Positions 44,193 through 51,811 of a DNA stretch of 64,000 bases are shown here, one piece after another. The translations under genes were made by a program, and so were the position numbers. Location of the stretch: the NCBI RefSeq assembly GCF_014779765.1, contig NZ_JACXZA010000002.1, forward strand, positions 434,001 to 498,000, in the 5' to 3' direction. Under the pieces are notes generated by a model that was not told where the DNA came from, did no database searches, and was given only the letters and a program-made list of their open reading frames with translations. Origin of the DNA: Paenibacillus terricola (GTDB lineage: Bacteria; Bacillota; Bacilli; Paenibacillales; Paenibacillaceae). Numbering within the stretch: position 1 is the stretch's first letter; each line of letters opens with the position of its first letter.

Positions 44193-45359
44193 ATGCCCAC
44201 CGATAACGCCAACATATTGACGTCGGCAGAATTGCGCAATATAAGAGCGTATGTGCAGTACAAGTTCGCCGATTTGCCGCAGGACAAGCATGCTGATATT
44301 GTTGCGGACGCCGTACGTAAGATTGTGTACAGGAGACTGCCTGCCTTCACAGATGAGGTGCGCAGCGACCTAACGACGCGGCTTATTCGGACTGCGCTCC
44401 TCGAGCGGTCAGGCCCGGTAAGCGTCGATGATATCGTGGAAGTATGCTTGCCACTGTCAATGGATGATTCAGCATTATTCGAACCATTCCATGCGTGGGT
44501 CGAGCAGCAGCTGCAGGCAATGATTCAACCAGAAATCTTAAGAGATGCGTTAGCTAATTTGTCATCTGAAGGCGGCAATCGTGACAAACCTATGTGGCAG
44601 ACGATGGCGGATTATCTCACACCCTATGCACAGCCGTTAGAGCCCGTACGAGAGGGTTCAGCCGTTATTCTGCCATTCGTAATGAATGCAGGTGCAGCAG
44701 CTATTCTGGCGGTTAGTGAAGCAGCGGAGGCGGGGGTATCGGCATCTGATCCTAGACGAGGGATGCAACGCCCGTTGCTGTATGGGGCGATGAGTATCGT
44801 GATAGCTGCAAGCATGCTTCTGTACGGCTGGTATTCGCAACGACCTGATTCGAATAAGAACGCCGCGTCGGATATTTCTTCTGTAGCTGAATCCGCGCCG
44901 ACACCTGTTGCAGCTGCGAAGAATGAGCTGCCAGCTAGCCTGCAATACCGCGAGATTGACTTGGAAAGACTTGCGGAGTATTTGAATTCGAAGAACTCAT
45001 TGTTAGCTGAGAAGAAGTATATGGAACCGATCATTGCAGCGGCAGATGAATTCGGTATTGATCCGCTGCTGTTGTTCGCCATCACAGGCCAGGAGCAGGC
45101 TTTCGTTCCGAGGGATCATGATAGAGCTATGGAGATTGTGAATAACCCGTTTAACGTCTTCCACAGCTGGAAGGAATATAATACGACGATTAAGCAGTCT
45201 GCGCGAATTGCAGCACGTACTATCGTCAGCGCGAGCAAGAACAGACCGGAAGAGATCGATCCATTCACTTGGATTAATATCAAATACGCAGAAGATGAGA
45301 AATGGGCAAAAGGTGTACGTTCCATCTGGTCATCGATGAGTAAACGGATAGCCGATTAG
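44193..45359 (+). CDS. Single-pass membrane protein with C-terminal glucosaminidase/lysozyme-like domain
   Basis: 388 residues. The N-terminal ~190 are soluble and helical, then one TM helix (LLYGAMSIVIAASMLLYGWY, ~195-215), a Ser/Ala/Pro linker, and an outer domain (~255-385). In that domain YMEPIIAAADEFGIDPLLLF, AITGQEQAFVP and NNPFNVFHSWKEYN match the endo-beta-N-acetylglucosaminidase/lysozyme fold, with Glu in GQEQ as the probable acid. The unusual part is the large cytoplasmic N-terminus. A role in peptidoglycan turnover is inferred. ATG 44193 follows GGAGG. Confidence 0.65.
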   Translation: MPTDNANILTSAELRNIRAYVQYKFADLPQDKHADIVADAVRKIVYRRLPAFTDEVRSDLTTRLIRTALLERSGPVSVDDIVEVCLPLSMDDSALFEPFHAWVEQQLQAMIQPEILRDALANLSSEGGNRDKPMWQTMADYLTPYAQPLEPVREGSAVILPFVMNAGAAAILAVSEAAEAGVSASDPRRGMQRPLLYGAMSIVIAASMLLYGWYSQRPDSNKNAASDISSVAESAPTPVAAAKNELPASLQYREIDLERLAEYLNSKNSLLAEKKYMEPIIAAADEFGIDPLLLFAITGQEQAFVPRDHDRAMEIVNNPFNVFHSWKEYNTTIKQSARIAARTIVSASKNRPEEIDPFTWINIKYAEDEKWAKGVRSIWSSMSKRIAD

Positions 45360-45471
45360 ACCGATGACAGGTTAACGTGATTAATGATAGAATAAGACAG
45401 ACTCATACAAGCACCCTGAGATGTCGGATCAGGAAGCACCTCTTTCGACCAAGCTTAAATACTCTAATGCG

Positions 45472-45494
45472 GGCTGCCTCAGCGCAGCCTATTT
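45472..45494 (+). terminator. Possible weak terminator before topB
   Basis: GGCTGC (45472-45477), loop CTCAGC, GCAGCC (45484-45489), then TATTTTG. Confidence 0.4.
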
Positions 45495-45529
45495 TGCATG
45501 ACAGGAATGGCAAAGGAGAGATCTCTTTC

Positions 45530-47860
45530 TTGAAGACACTCATCATTGCGGAGAAGCCAGATATGGGGCGTAACATCGCAGCCGCAATCGATCCGAAAGC
45601 GAAGAATCACCGGACTTACCTAGAAGGGGAGCAGTACATCATCACCTGGGCGATTGGCCATTTGATCGGGCTTGCGGAGCCGGATGCATACGATGACAAG
45701 TACAAGAAATGGAACATTAACGACCTTCCGATTATTCCGGACGCGTTCAAGCTCGTTCCAAATCGGAAAACAATTGATCAGCTTAAATTAATTGGCGAGC
45801 TCGCCAAGCGTAGTGACATGCTCATTAACTCATGCGACGCCGGGCGCGAGGGCCAGCATATCTTCTCCCTCATTCAACGGCATCTGAAGCTTAAGCAGCC
45901 GGTGAAGCGGCTGTGGATATCCGACCTGACGCCAGAGACGATTCGGAAAGGATTCGCCGAGCTCAGAGAAGGTGTCGAATTCGAGAACTTAACCAAGGCT
46001 GCTAGGGCGAGAAGCGAAGCCGATTGGCTCGTCGGGATGAACGGTTCTCGTGCGTTTACGACGAAGCATAATGTGCTGTTGTCCGTCGGACGCGTACAGA
46101 CACCGGTACTTGCGCTTATCTATGACCGGCAGAAGCAGATCGAGGCGTTCGCGTCGCTGAAGTATTTTGAGCTGGAAGGGCACTTCAATCAACAGAATGT
46201 CACTTACAAAGGAATGTGGCAAGGCGAGCGGATGACGGACAAGGCGAAGGCGGACGCACTCGCTGCCAAAGTTAAAAGCAAGCCTGCACGGATCGCGTCA
46301 TACGAGGTAAAGGACACGAAAGAGTATCCGAACAAGCTGTATGACCTGACGCTGCTCCAGCGGGAAGCGAACGGGCGGTACAGCTTCTCTGCGAAGAAGA
46401 CGCTTGATATCGCGCAATCGTTGTATGAGAAACATAAGGTTATCTCATATCCGCGGACCAACTCGAACTATGTGACGGAGCAGAATATTCCGGAGATGCA
46501 CAAAGCGCTGTCAGCGCTGCAAGGAACCGATTATGACGCACTCGTTAAAGGGGCCAATCGCAATCTTGTTCATGCAGGCAACAAAGCGATTTGCAACCCG
46601 TCCAAGGTTGAGGATCACCACGCCATTCTGCCGACGCATCGCAAGGCAAACGGGTTGAATCCCGATGAGAAGAAGCTGTACGATCTCATCGTTCGCCGCT
46701 TCTTGTCGCAGTTCTATCCAGCGGCGGAGTATAAGATGCATACTGTGCTGACTGAGGTTGAAGGCGAGACGTTCAAGACAACGGTGAAGCAGCTTCTCAG
46801 CATCGGCTGGAAGATGATCTATGCCGATCAGCAGAAGGAGAAGAAAAGCACAAACCGCAGCAATGCGAAGGAAGAGGAAGAAGACGAGGAGATTGTAGTG
46901 GACGAGCCCTTCTCCATCGAACCGAATGTTCCTGTCACTTGCGCTGACGCGATTGTGAAGGAGAAGGATACACAACCTCCGAAGCACTTTACCGAGGGCA
47001 CTTTGCTCAAGGCGATGGAAAGTGCAGGCAAGCAGATCGAAGACGAAGAACTGCGCGACGCAATGAAGCAGTCTGGACTAGGCACACCGGCTACACGTGC
47101 TGCAACGATCGAGCGTCTGAAGCAGGTCGGCTATGTTGAGATGCAAGGCAAGAAAATTGTAATTACGCTCAAAGGCCGTACGGCGATTGAACTCATTCGC
47201 GGAGCTGGCGTCGAGCTTCTCACCTCGCCAGAGATGACGGGTCAGTGGGAGCGCCGCCTGAATGAGATTGCACGCGGTACGGCTTCGGACGAGCAATTCA
47301 TGAACAAGGTGAAGCAGTTCGCTGCGAAGATTGTTGATCAGGTACGCCTGCAGTCACGCGCGGCGAAGACATCGTTCGAGAGTGACGAGCAGCCTCGCAG
47401 TGCCGAGGGCAAAGGCCGCAAGGGAGTGTCACGCACGAAAGGAGCTTCCGCTAGTTCTAGCGGAGGTGGCAGAGCCGTGAAGTCATCTGAGACTGGATCA
47501 GGGGATGGCGGTTCTGCTGGAACGAAGAAGACAACAACGCGAACACGTACAGCTGTTGCAGAACCAGCATCTCCTAATGACGGCCCTAAGATCATTGCCG
47601 CATGTCCGCGATTCGGCTGCGGAGGCAGCTTGTTCATGGGACGCAAAGGGTACGGCTGTTCGAATTATCGGGAAGGCTGCAAGTTCGTCATCTGGAAGAT
47701 GAGCTTTGGACGTTCACTCACAGACGGACAAGTCAAGGCGCTTGTGGAGAAAGGGAAGACGGCAAAGCTTAAGTTGGCTCTACCGGACGGAACACCCACA
47801 GAAGGTCGAATTGTTCTCCGTAATCTCGATACTGGCGAACTGGATGTAGAAGTGGATTAA
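45530..47860 (+). CDS. topB: DNA topoisomerase III
   Basis: 776 residues from TTG 45530. A Toprim domain (LIIAEKPDMGRNIAAAI; CDAGREGQHIF), the type IA core with catalytic Tyr307 in VISYPRTNS, and HHAILPTHRKA. A highly acidic insert (KEEEEDEEIVVDEP) interrupts the core. After about residue 605 comes a Ser/Gly/Lys/Thr-rich linker and a C-terminal zinc ribbon (CPRFGCGG ... GCSNYREGC), longer than B. subtilis TopB. It decatenates and relaxes negatively supercoiled DNA. The TTG start gives MKTLIIAEK, the family's usual N-terminus, with AAGGAG upstream. Confidence 0.95.
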   Translation: MKTLIIAEKPDMGRNIAAAIDPKAKNHRTYLEGEQYIITWAIGHLIGLAEPDAYDDKYKKWNINDLPIIPDAFKLVPNRKTIDQLKLIGELAKRSDMLINSCDAGREGQHIFSLIQRHLKLKQPVKRLWISDLTPETIRKGFAELREGVEFENLTKAARARSEADWLVGMNGSRAFTTKHNVLLSVGRVQTPVLALIYDRQKQIEAFASLKYFELEGHFNQQNVTYKGMWQGERMTDKAKADALAAKVKSKPARIASYEVKDTKEYPNKLYDLTLLQREANGRYSFSAKKTLDIAQSLYEKHKVISYPRTNSNYVTEQNIPEMHKALSALQGTDYDALVKGANRNLVHAGNKAICNPSKVEDHHAILPTHRKANGLNPDEKKLYDLIVRRFLSQFYPAAEYKMHTVLTEVEGETFKTTVKQLLSIGWKMIYADQQKEKKSTNRSNAKEEEEDEEIVVDEPFSIEPNVPVTCADAIVKEKDTQPPKHFTEGTLLKAMESAGKQIEDEELRDAMKQSGLGTPATRAATIERLKQVGYVEMQGKKIVITLKGRTAIELIRGAGVELLTSPEMTGQWERRLNEIARGTASDEQFMNKVKQFAAKIVDQVRLQSRAAKTSFESDEQPRSAEGKGRKGVSRTKGASASSSGGGRAVKSSETGSGDGGSAGTKKTTTRTRTAVAEPASPNDGPKIIAACPRFGCGGSLFMGRKGYGCSNYREGCKFVIWKMSFGRSLTDGQVKALVEKGKTAKLKLALPDGTPTEGRIVLRNLDTGELDVEVD

Positions 47861-47875
47861 GACCATGAAGTAAAG

Positions 47876-47927
47876 AATAAGGCTAGCTGTCACAACGTTC
47901 ATGGGAACGTAGTCAGCTAGCCTTATT
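47876..47927. terminator. Bidirectional terminator between topB and the HAD gene
   Basis: AATAAGGCTAGCTG (47876-47889) and CAGCTAGCCTTATT (47914-47927), perfect 14-bp stem with a nested AACGTTC/GAACGT stem; convergent genes on both sides. Confidence 0.8.
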
Positions 47928-47995
47928 GTCATGTTTGGCCGTCCTAACAGCTTGTACACAGCACATTCTCTCGTTCGAATGGAAGCGCACTGTGC

Positions 47996-48736
47996 CTAAT
48001 GGCGATCCTGTACATACCGTTGTATAGCCGGCGGTACGTCAGGCAATTGGTGTAGGGTGAAGAAAGCGCCTTGTGGCTGTACAGCAATCTCAACATTGTT
48101 ATATACCCACTCGGTATCTACCTTCATATGAATGGCGTTAATGCCTGCTGTTAATGCAGGAACAACATCTGTACGGATCGAGTTGCCGATCATCCAAGTC
48201 GATGCGCGATCGAAATCGCCTTCGTGAAGGATCGACTCCAGCGCTTCATTGTTCTTGTGGCGACGAATATAGATGCGCGATCCAAAATAGCGCTCAAGGT
48301 TCAATTGATCGATCTTGCGGCGTTGAATAAGCAATTCGCCGCCCGTATAAAGATGCAGCTGATGGCCGTATTCCGCCAGATCGTTCAGCGTAGATTCCAT
48401 GAATGGATAAGGTTCAACTTGGTGCTCGTACACGCTGCGTCCAAGCTTCCACAGGAAGTCTTCTTCTACTGGGGAGCGTCTGCGTCCCGTCATGTCGGAG
48501 AAGTACACATACGTATCGATGAACGATTGTGGGAAGTGATCGCTCTTGAAACCAAGTACATGCACGCCAGCAATATCGATCTCTGTCTGCTTATTCTTGA
48601 TGATGTCAGCCGTAATCTCGGGGTATCCGGCAAACCAGGTAAGCATAGAGTCGCTGAATTGTTCGATGACCAGGTAGAAGTATTTGTTACAGTAAACGAG
48701 CGTATCGTCTAGGTCAAACAGTATGGTTTGTTTCAT
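47996..48736 (-). CDS. HAD-superfamily hydrolase
   Basis: 246 residues. Motif I is FDLDDTLVYCNKYF at the N-terminus (Asp at positions 7 and 9), motif II YTGG near 115, the motif III basic segment RRHKNNEAL, and motif IV WMIGNSIRTDVVPALTAG. A helical cap lies between motifs I and II. It is a small-molecule phosphatase of unknown substrate. ATG 48736 follows AAAGGAG by 10 nt; a longer frame starting at 48793 has no ribosome site. Confidence 0.85.
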   Translation of the reverse strand: MKQTILFDLDDTLVYCNKYFYLVIEQFSDSMLTWFAGYPEITADIIKNKQTEIDIAGVHVLGFKSDHFPQSFIDTYVYFSDMTGRRRSPVEEDFLWKLGRSVYEHQVEPYPFMESTLNDLAEYGHQLHLYTGGELLIQRRKIDQLNLERYFGSRIYIRRHKNNEALESILHEGDFDRASTWMIGNSIRTDVVPALTAGINAIHMKVDTEWVYNNVEIAVQPQGAFFTLHQLPDVPPAIQRYVQDRH

Positions 48737-48935
48737 CTTGGGCACGACTCCTTTATCTAAGAAGATAAACGACGGTATCATCCGTTCGATCATCCATGAA
48801 GCCGGTAAGCGCTGTCTCGGCAGTGCATAGGCTTAGCAATATCCCCCTGACATCAATCTACCGTAAGGAGCATCCTTAGTCAAACAGAATAATGGCAACC
48901 CGATGCGCGAATGCTATGCGATGGAGGTGAGTGAT

Positions 48936-49073
48936 GTGCCATTCAATAAGAGCGAGAAAATCAACAACCAGCGCAATGAAGCCAGCTTCAAGGAACCAGA
49001 GCGCACACCAAAGGCGAAGAAACAAGGCGAAGTGCCGCCAAGCCTTAATGGCATAAACAAGGAAACGGTGTAG
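48936..49073 (+). CDS. Small basic protein, possibly sporulation-related
   Basis: 45 residues from GTG 48936, 8 nt after a full GGAGGTGA site. The sequence is highly polar and lysine-rich: MPFNKSEKINNQRNEASFKE, then PERTPKAKKQGEVPPSLNGI and NKETV, with no hydrophobic core. It looks like the small disordered basic proteins made in spores of Bacillales, but I do not recognise the family. An overlapping frame from ATG 48934 is also open for 40 codons and reads less naturally. Divergent from the HAD gene. Confidence 0.5.
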   Translation: MPFNKSEKINNQRNEASFKEPERTPKAKKQGEVPPSLNGINKETV

Positions 49074-49091
49074 CTCAGTCTATAAGAGGTC

Positions 49092-49132
49092 GTTCACAAA
49101 GTATTCGGTGCTGAAAATCGAACTTTGTGAAC
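49092..49132. repeat. 41-bp hairpin, shortened relative of the 27769 inverted-repeat element
   Basis: GTTCACAAAGT (49092-49102) and ACTTTGTGAAC (49122-49132) are perfect 11-bp arms. The loop and right arm, TCGGTGCTGAAAA followed by the arm, match the reverse complement of the left end of the 168-bp element. Both arms changed together relative to that element. Confidence 0.6.
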
Positions 49133-49191
49133 ACACACTATAATGTATGTTTCATGTACCACATATGTAAACGGCATTCTTCCCATACGAA

Positions 49192-49228
49192 CGAGGCATG
49201 CGATCGATTGGAGTCGATGCATGCCTCG
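49192..49228. repeat. 10-bp inverted repeat after the 73-residue gene
   Basis: CGAGGCATGC (49192-49201) and GCATGCCTCG (49219-49228). Read on the reverse strand it follows the 73-residue gene and may terminate it, but the T-run is poor. Confidence 0.5.
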
Positions 49229-49249
49229 GATCGTTCACGTCATTAAGCT

Positions 49250-49471
49250 TTAAGCATATTTCAACCGCTTGGCAGTCAGGTCGTTCTTAATAAAATCAAT
49301 ACGTCTGCGGACATAAAAGTCGAAGCTGTCTCCACGTAATTCCTTCGGCGCGATCGAAGCGCCTGACTCGTTATCGATAATCGTTAATTTGCCGTCGCTA
49401 TAAAATTTGAACGTTAAATCCCGGAATGGGCGATTCTTCTCTACATAACGATAGTTCTCGCAGCGCTTCAT
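49250..49471 (-). CDS. Small protein of unknown function behind a LexA-like promoter
   Basis: 73 residues, not recognised. The sequence contains ENYRYVEKNRPFRDLTFKFY, then SDGKLTIIDNESG and a basic C-terminal part YVRRRIDFIKNDLTAKRLKY. It is charged and soluble, without TM helix or signal peptide, so it does not resemble the membrane-bound division inhibitor YneA. ATG 49471 follows GGAGG. Its promoter region carries two LexA-type dyads, so a DNA-damage-inducible role is plausible. Confidence 0.7.
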   Translation of the reverse strand: MKRCENYRYVEKNRPFRDLTFKFYSDGKLTIIDNESGASIAPKELRGDSFDFYVRRRIDFIKNDLTAKRLKYA

Positions 49472-49520
49472 GTTGATCGGCCTCCTTCAAATCCAAGTAT
49501 TGGATTGGCTAATGGAATAT

Positions 49521-49534
49521 AGAACATTTGTTCT
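49521..49534 (-). promoter_or_regulatory. LexA-like box 2
   Basis: On the reverse strand AGAACAAATGTTCT. It fits the Bacillales LexA consensus CGAACRNRYGTTYC except for the two outer bases and is centred at the expected transcription start. Confidence 0.6.
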
Positions 49535-49541
49535 TGTTTTT

Positions 49542-49570
49542 ATTATACCAAACATTTGTTCGGATGGAAA
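49542..49570 (-). promoter_or_regulatory. Predicted promoter of the 73-residue gene
   Basis: Reverse strand: TTTCCA (49570-49565), 17-bp spacer, extended -10 TGG-TATAAT (49550-49542). LexA-like box 1 lies within the spacer. Confidence 0.6.
49549..49562 (-). promoter_or_regulatory. LexA-like box 1
   Basis: On the reverse strand CGAACAAATGTTTG, matching CGAACRNRYGTTYC in all but the last base. Fourteen bases separate it from box 2, and it covers the -35/-10 spacer of the reverse-strand promoter. Confidence 0.65.
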
Positions 49571-49632
49571 CTATTTTTTGTTTCTCGTAAGATAGAATGA
49601 TAGAGAGGATTACGCTTAAAGGAGACTAGGCA

Positions 49633-50358
49633 ATGATTCGTGTATCGCACCTAACGAGGCAGATCCCAGGAGGCCCTAAAGTACTGGACGATATTAGCTT
49701 CGAGATTGAGCCAGGCGAATTCATCGCGTTGAAGGGCGGCAGCGGCAGCGGCAAGACGACACTGCTTCGTTGTCTCGCACTCCGTGAGGCATGGACGAAA
49801 GGTACATATGAGTTTGACGGCAAAGACGTATTGTCCAATCCGTTGACAGGCAAATTCAAAGTAAGACGCGAGGCAGCGTATCTCGAGGAATCACCCATTC
49901 TGTATAAGACCAAGTCTGCGCTTCGTAATGTTATAATCGGTTCTATAAACCAGACGCCATTCTGGCGCCGCTGGACAGGCGCGGTTCGCAGCGACGATTA
50001 TATGGGGGCGATGGATACGATCGAGAAGCTTGGGTTGCTCGACAAAGCGCGTCTGAAGGCGGACAAGCTGAGCGGCGGCGAGAAGCAGCGTATCGCAATC
50101 GCACGAGCGCTGGTCCACGGTGCGAAAGTGATTTTGGCCGATGAACCGATTACGGGGCTTGATCCACATTCCGCTGACCAAGTATTGAGTGATTTGAAGA
50201 AGCTGTGCAAGGAGCAGGGACTCATCGTTATCGCTTCCCTGCATCAAGGCGATTACGCAGAACGTTTTGCCGATCGAACGTTCGGACTTAGCGGCGGCAA
50301 GCTGCTGTTCGATGTAAAAGGCAGAAGACTGACGGAGCATGAGAAACGTCAGCTGTAG
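49633..50358 (+). CDS. Orphan ABC transporter ATP-binding protein
   Basis: 241 residues, one nucleotide-binding domain: Walker A GGSGSGKTT (~35-43), Q-loop region YLEESPI, signature LSGGE, Walker B VILADEPITGLD and H-loop SLHQGDYAERF. The sequence resembles the PhnC/YbbL-like group of small importer ATPases. No permease or binding protein is adjacent, so its partner is unknown. ATG 49633 follows AAAGGAGA. Divergent from the 73-residue gene; the LexA-like boxes lie between them and could affect both. Confidence 0.85.
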   Translation: MIRVSHLTRQIPGGPKVLDDISFEIEPGEFIALKGGSGSGKTTLLRCLALREAWTKGTYEFDGKDVLSNPLTGKFKVRREAAYLEESPILYKTKSALRNVIIGSINQTPFWRRWTGAVRSDDYMGAMDTIEKLGLLDKARLKADKLSGGEKQRIAIARALVHGAKVILADEPITGLDPHSADQVLSDLKKLCKEQGLIVIASLHQGDYAERFADRTFGLSGGKLLFDVKGRRLTEHEKRQL

Positions 50359-50435
50359 CTAATTACAATAGGAATGGCTGCAAATATCGGGCGCATATAA
50401 TGGACCATCTGATCGTATAGAAAGGTGGCTCCTAC

Positions 50436-51047
50436 ATGGCTGTCCAACAACCGCTTGTGATTCATTCGCACAAGGTGACACATCCGAAGACTGAACTGCA
50501 TATTCCCGTCGTTTCTGGCGCTCCGAATCCAGCTGCCGAACAGGCAATTAATACAGAAATTCGCAAAAGTGTGCAGCAGCTTATTTCCGAGCAAGGCTCA
50601 CTTGAAGATCCACGTTCGGAGATGATCGGCTGGTTCGAGACGAAGACGAACGAGAAAAATGTATTCAGTATTTCGTTGTTCAACTATGCGTATACGGGCG
50701 GTGCGCATGGGATGACGCTTCAGAAGTCGCTGACATTCAATACGGAGTCGGGACACTCCTATACCTTAGCGCAGCTGTTCAAACCGGGTGCCGATTATGT
50801 GAAACGGTTGTCTGATCTAGTTGCGCAGCAAATTGCCGAGCGAGATATTCAGACGCTGGAGCCTTTCAAATCCATTCGTCCCGATCAAGACTTCTATATC
50901 GCAGATCGAGCGCTTGTCGTTTATTTTCAACTATACGAGTTGACCGCCTATGTATACGGGTTCGGATACTTCCCGATTTCCGTCTACGATTTGCAGGATA
51001 TTATAGACGAGAATGGCCCGCTTGGCCTTATGGCTGCAAATAACTAA
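50436..51047 (+). CDS. DUF3298/DUF4163 domain protein (RsiV-like fold, no anchor)
   Basis: 203 residues. The N-terminal part (VIHSHKVTHPKTELHIPVVSG ... AINTEI) resembles DUF4163 and the C-terminal part (YTGGAHGMTLQKSLTFN, FYIADRALVVYFQLYELTAY, FPISVYDL) is DUF3298. In the anti-sigma factor RsiV this region lies outside the cell and binds lysozyme. Here no signal peptide or TM helix is visible, so the protein would be cytoplasmic or exported in another way. GGTGGC with poor spacing precedes ATG 50436. Confidence 0.78.
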   Translation: MAVQQPLVIHSHKVTHPKTELHIPVVSGAPNPAAEQAINTEIRKSVQQLISEQGSLEDPRSEMIGWFETKTNEKNVFSISLFNYAYTGGAHGMTLQKSLTFNTESGHSYTLAQLFKPGADYVKRLSDLVAQQIAERDIQTLEPFKSIRPDQDFYIADRALVVYFQLYELTAYVYGFGYFPISVYDLQDIIDENGPLGLMAANN

Positions 51048-51081
51048 TTATCCGAACTGATTAATGTTGTAGGAGAGAAGT

Positions 51082-51672
51082 ATGCTGACGACCATAATCG
51101 CTATTACTGCAATAGCAGTCATCGCTGGAATTGCCCTGCTTGTCAGAGCGAGACAGCACCGAAGGATTCCGTCTGAGAACGCTTCAGAATCGGACAATCT
51201 TATAGCTACGAATGAAGCTCATAAGGAAGAGGAGCCTCATCCGACTGGTGTTACACCGATTGTTCCTGCGCATCTAGATAAACCATCTGTCCTGCTAGTG
51301 GATGACCACCCTCTAATGCGTCAGTTGATGACGGAAGTGTTAACGCAGACGGGCATCGGCGTAGTGAGCGCTGGCAGCAGTCAGGAGGCACTAGAGCTGC
51401 TCTTGCAGTATCGGGTCGATCTCGTTCTTACCGATGTTCAGATGCCCGGTATGGATGGCATTGAGCTGCTCAGGCGGCTTCGTTCCATGAAGGGCAGTCC
51501 TAATGCTTCCATTCCTTGCGTGTTCGTTACTGGCAGCATGGATGATTCGAAACGCCGAGAGGCAGAGCGGTTAGGCGCACTTGCATTCTTCACGAAGCCA
51601 TTCGACATACAAGCGATTGGTCAATTCATTGCCAAGCATCTGGAGCAGGACCAGCTCTTCGTTTCACCTTGA
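51082..51672 (+). CDS. Membrane-tethered single receiver-domain protein
   Basis: 196 residues. One N-terminal TM helix (LTTIIAITAIAVIAGIALLV, 2-21), a polar linker (~22-70) and a receiver domain (~72-190): VLLVDDHP, phosphoacceptor Asp118 in VLTDVQMPGMDG, FVTG (Thr) and FFTKPFD (Lys). No DNA-binding or enzymatic output domain follows. It should be phosphorylated by a kinase elsewhere and act by protein contact at the membrane. The neighbours (DUF3298 protein, APC permease) give no clear partner. Closed by a strong terminator. Confidence 0.82.
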   Translation: MLTTIIAITAIAVIAGIALLVRARQHRRIPSENASESDNLIATNEAHKEEEPHPTGVTPIVPAHLDKPSVLLVDDHPLMRQLMTEVLTQTGIGVVSAGSSQEALELLLQYRVDLVLTDVQMPGMDGIELLRRLRSMKGSPNASIPCVFVTGSMDDSKRREAERLGALAFFTKPFDIQAIGQFIAKHLEQDQLFVSP

Positions 51673-51677
51673 TCGAT

Positions 51678-51716
51678 AGACCGTACGATGCAGACAAGCG
51701 TCGTACGGTCTTTTTG
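51678..51716 (+). terminator. Terminator after the tethered receiver gene
   Basis: AGACCGTACGA (51678-51688) and TCGTACGGTCT (51701-51711), perfect 11-bp stem, then TTTTG. Confidence 0.88.
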
Positions 51717-51811
51717 TTAGGCATGTTGCAGGCATTAAGCCGTTCGGTGCTGATTGAAATCATATGCTCATACAATGAACCATCGAACAAGAGTGACGGA
51801 GGTGATAGGCG

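Noticed and set aside
49192-49228. Possible attachment site or recombination core in the CGAGGCATGC dyad
   Set aside because: No integrase, no tRNA and no second copy in the window; a transcript-end hairpin is simpler.
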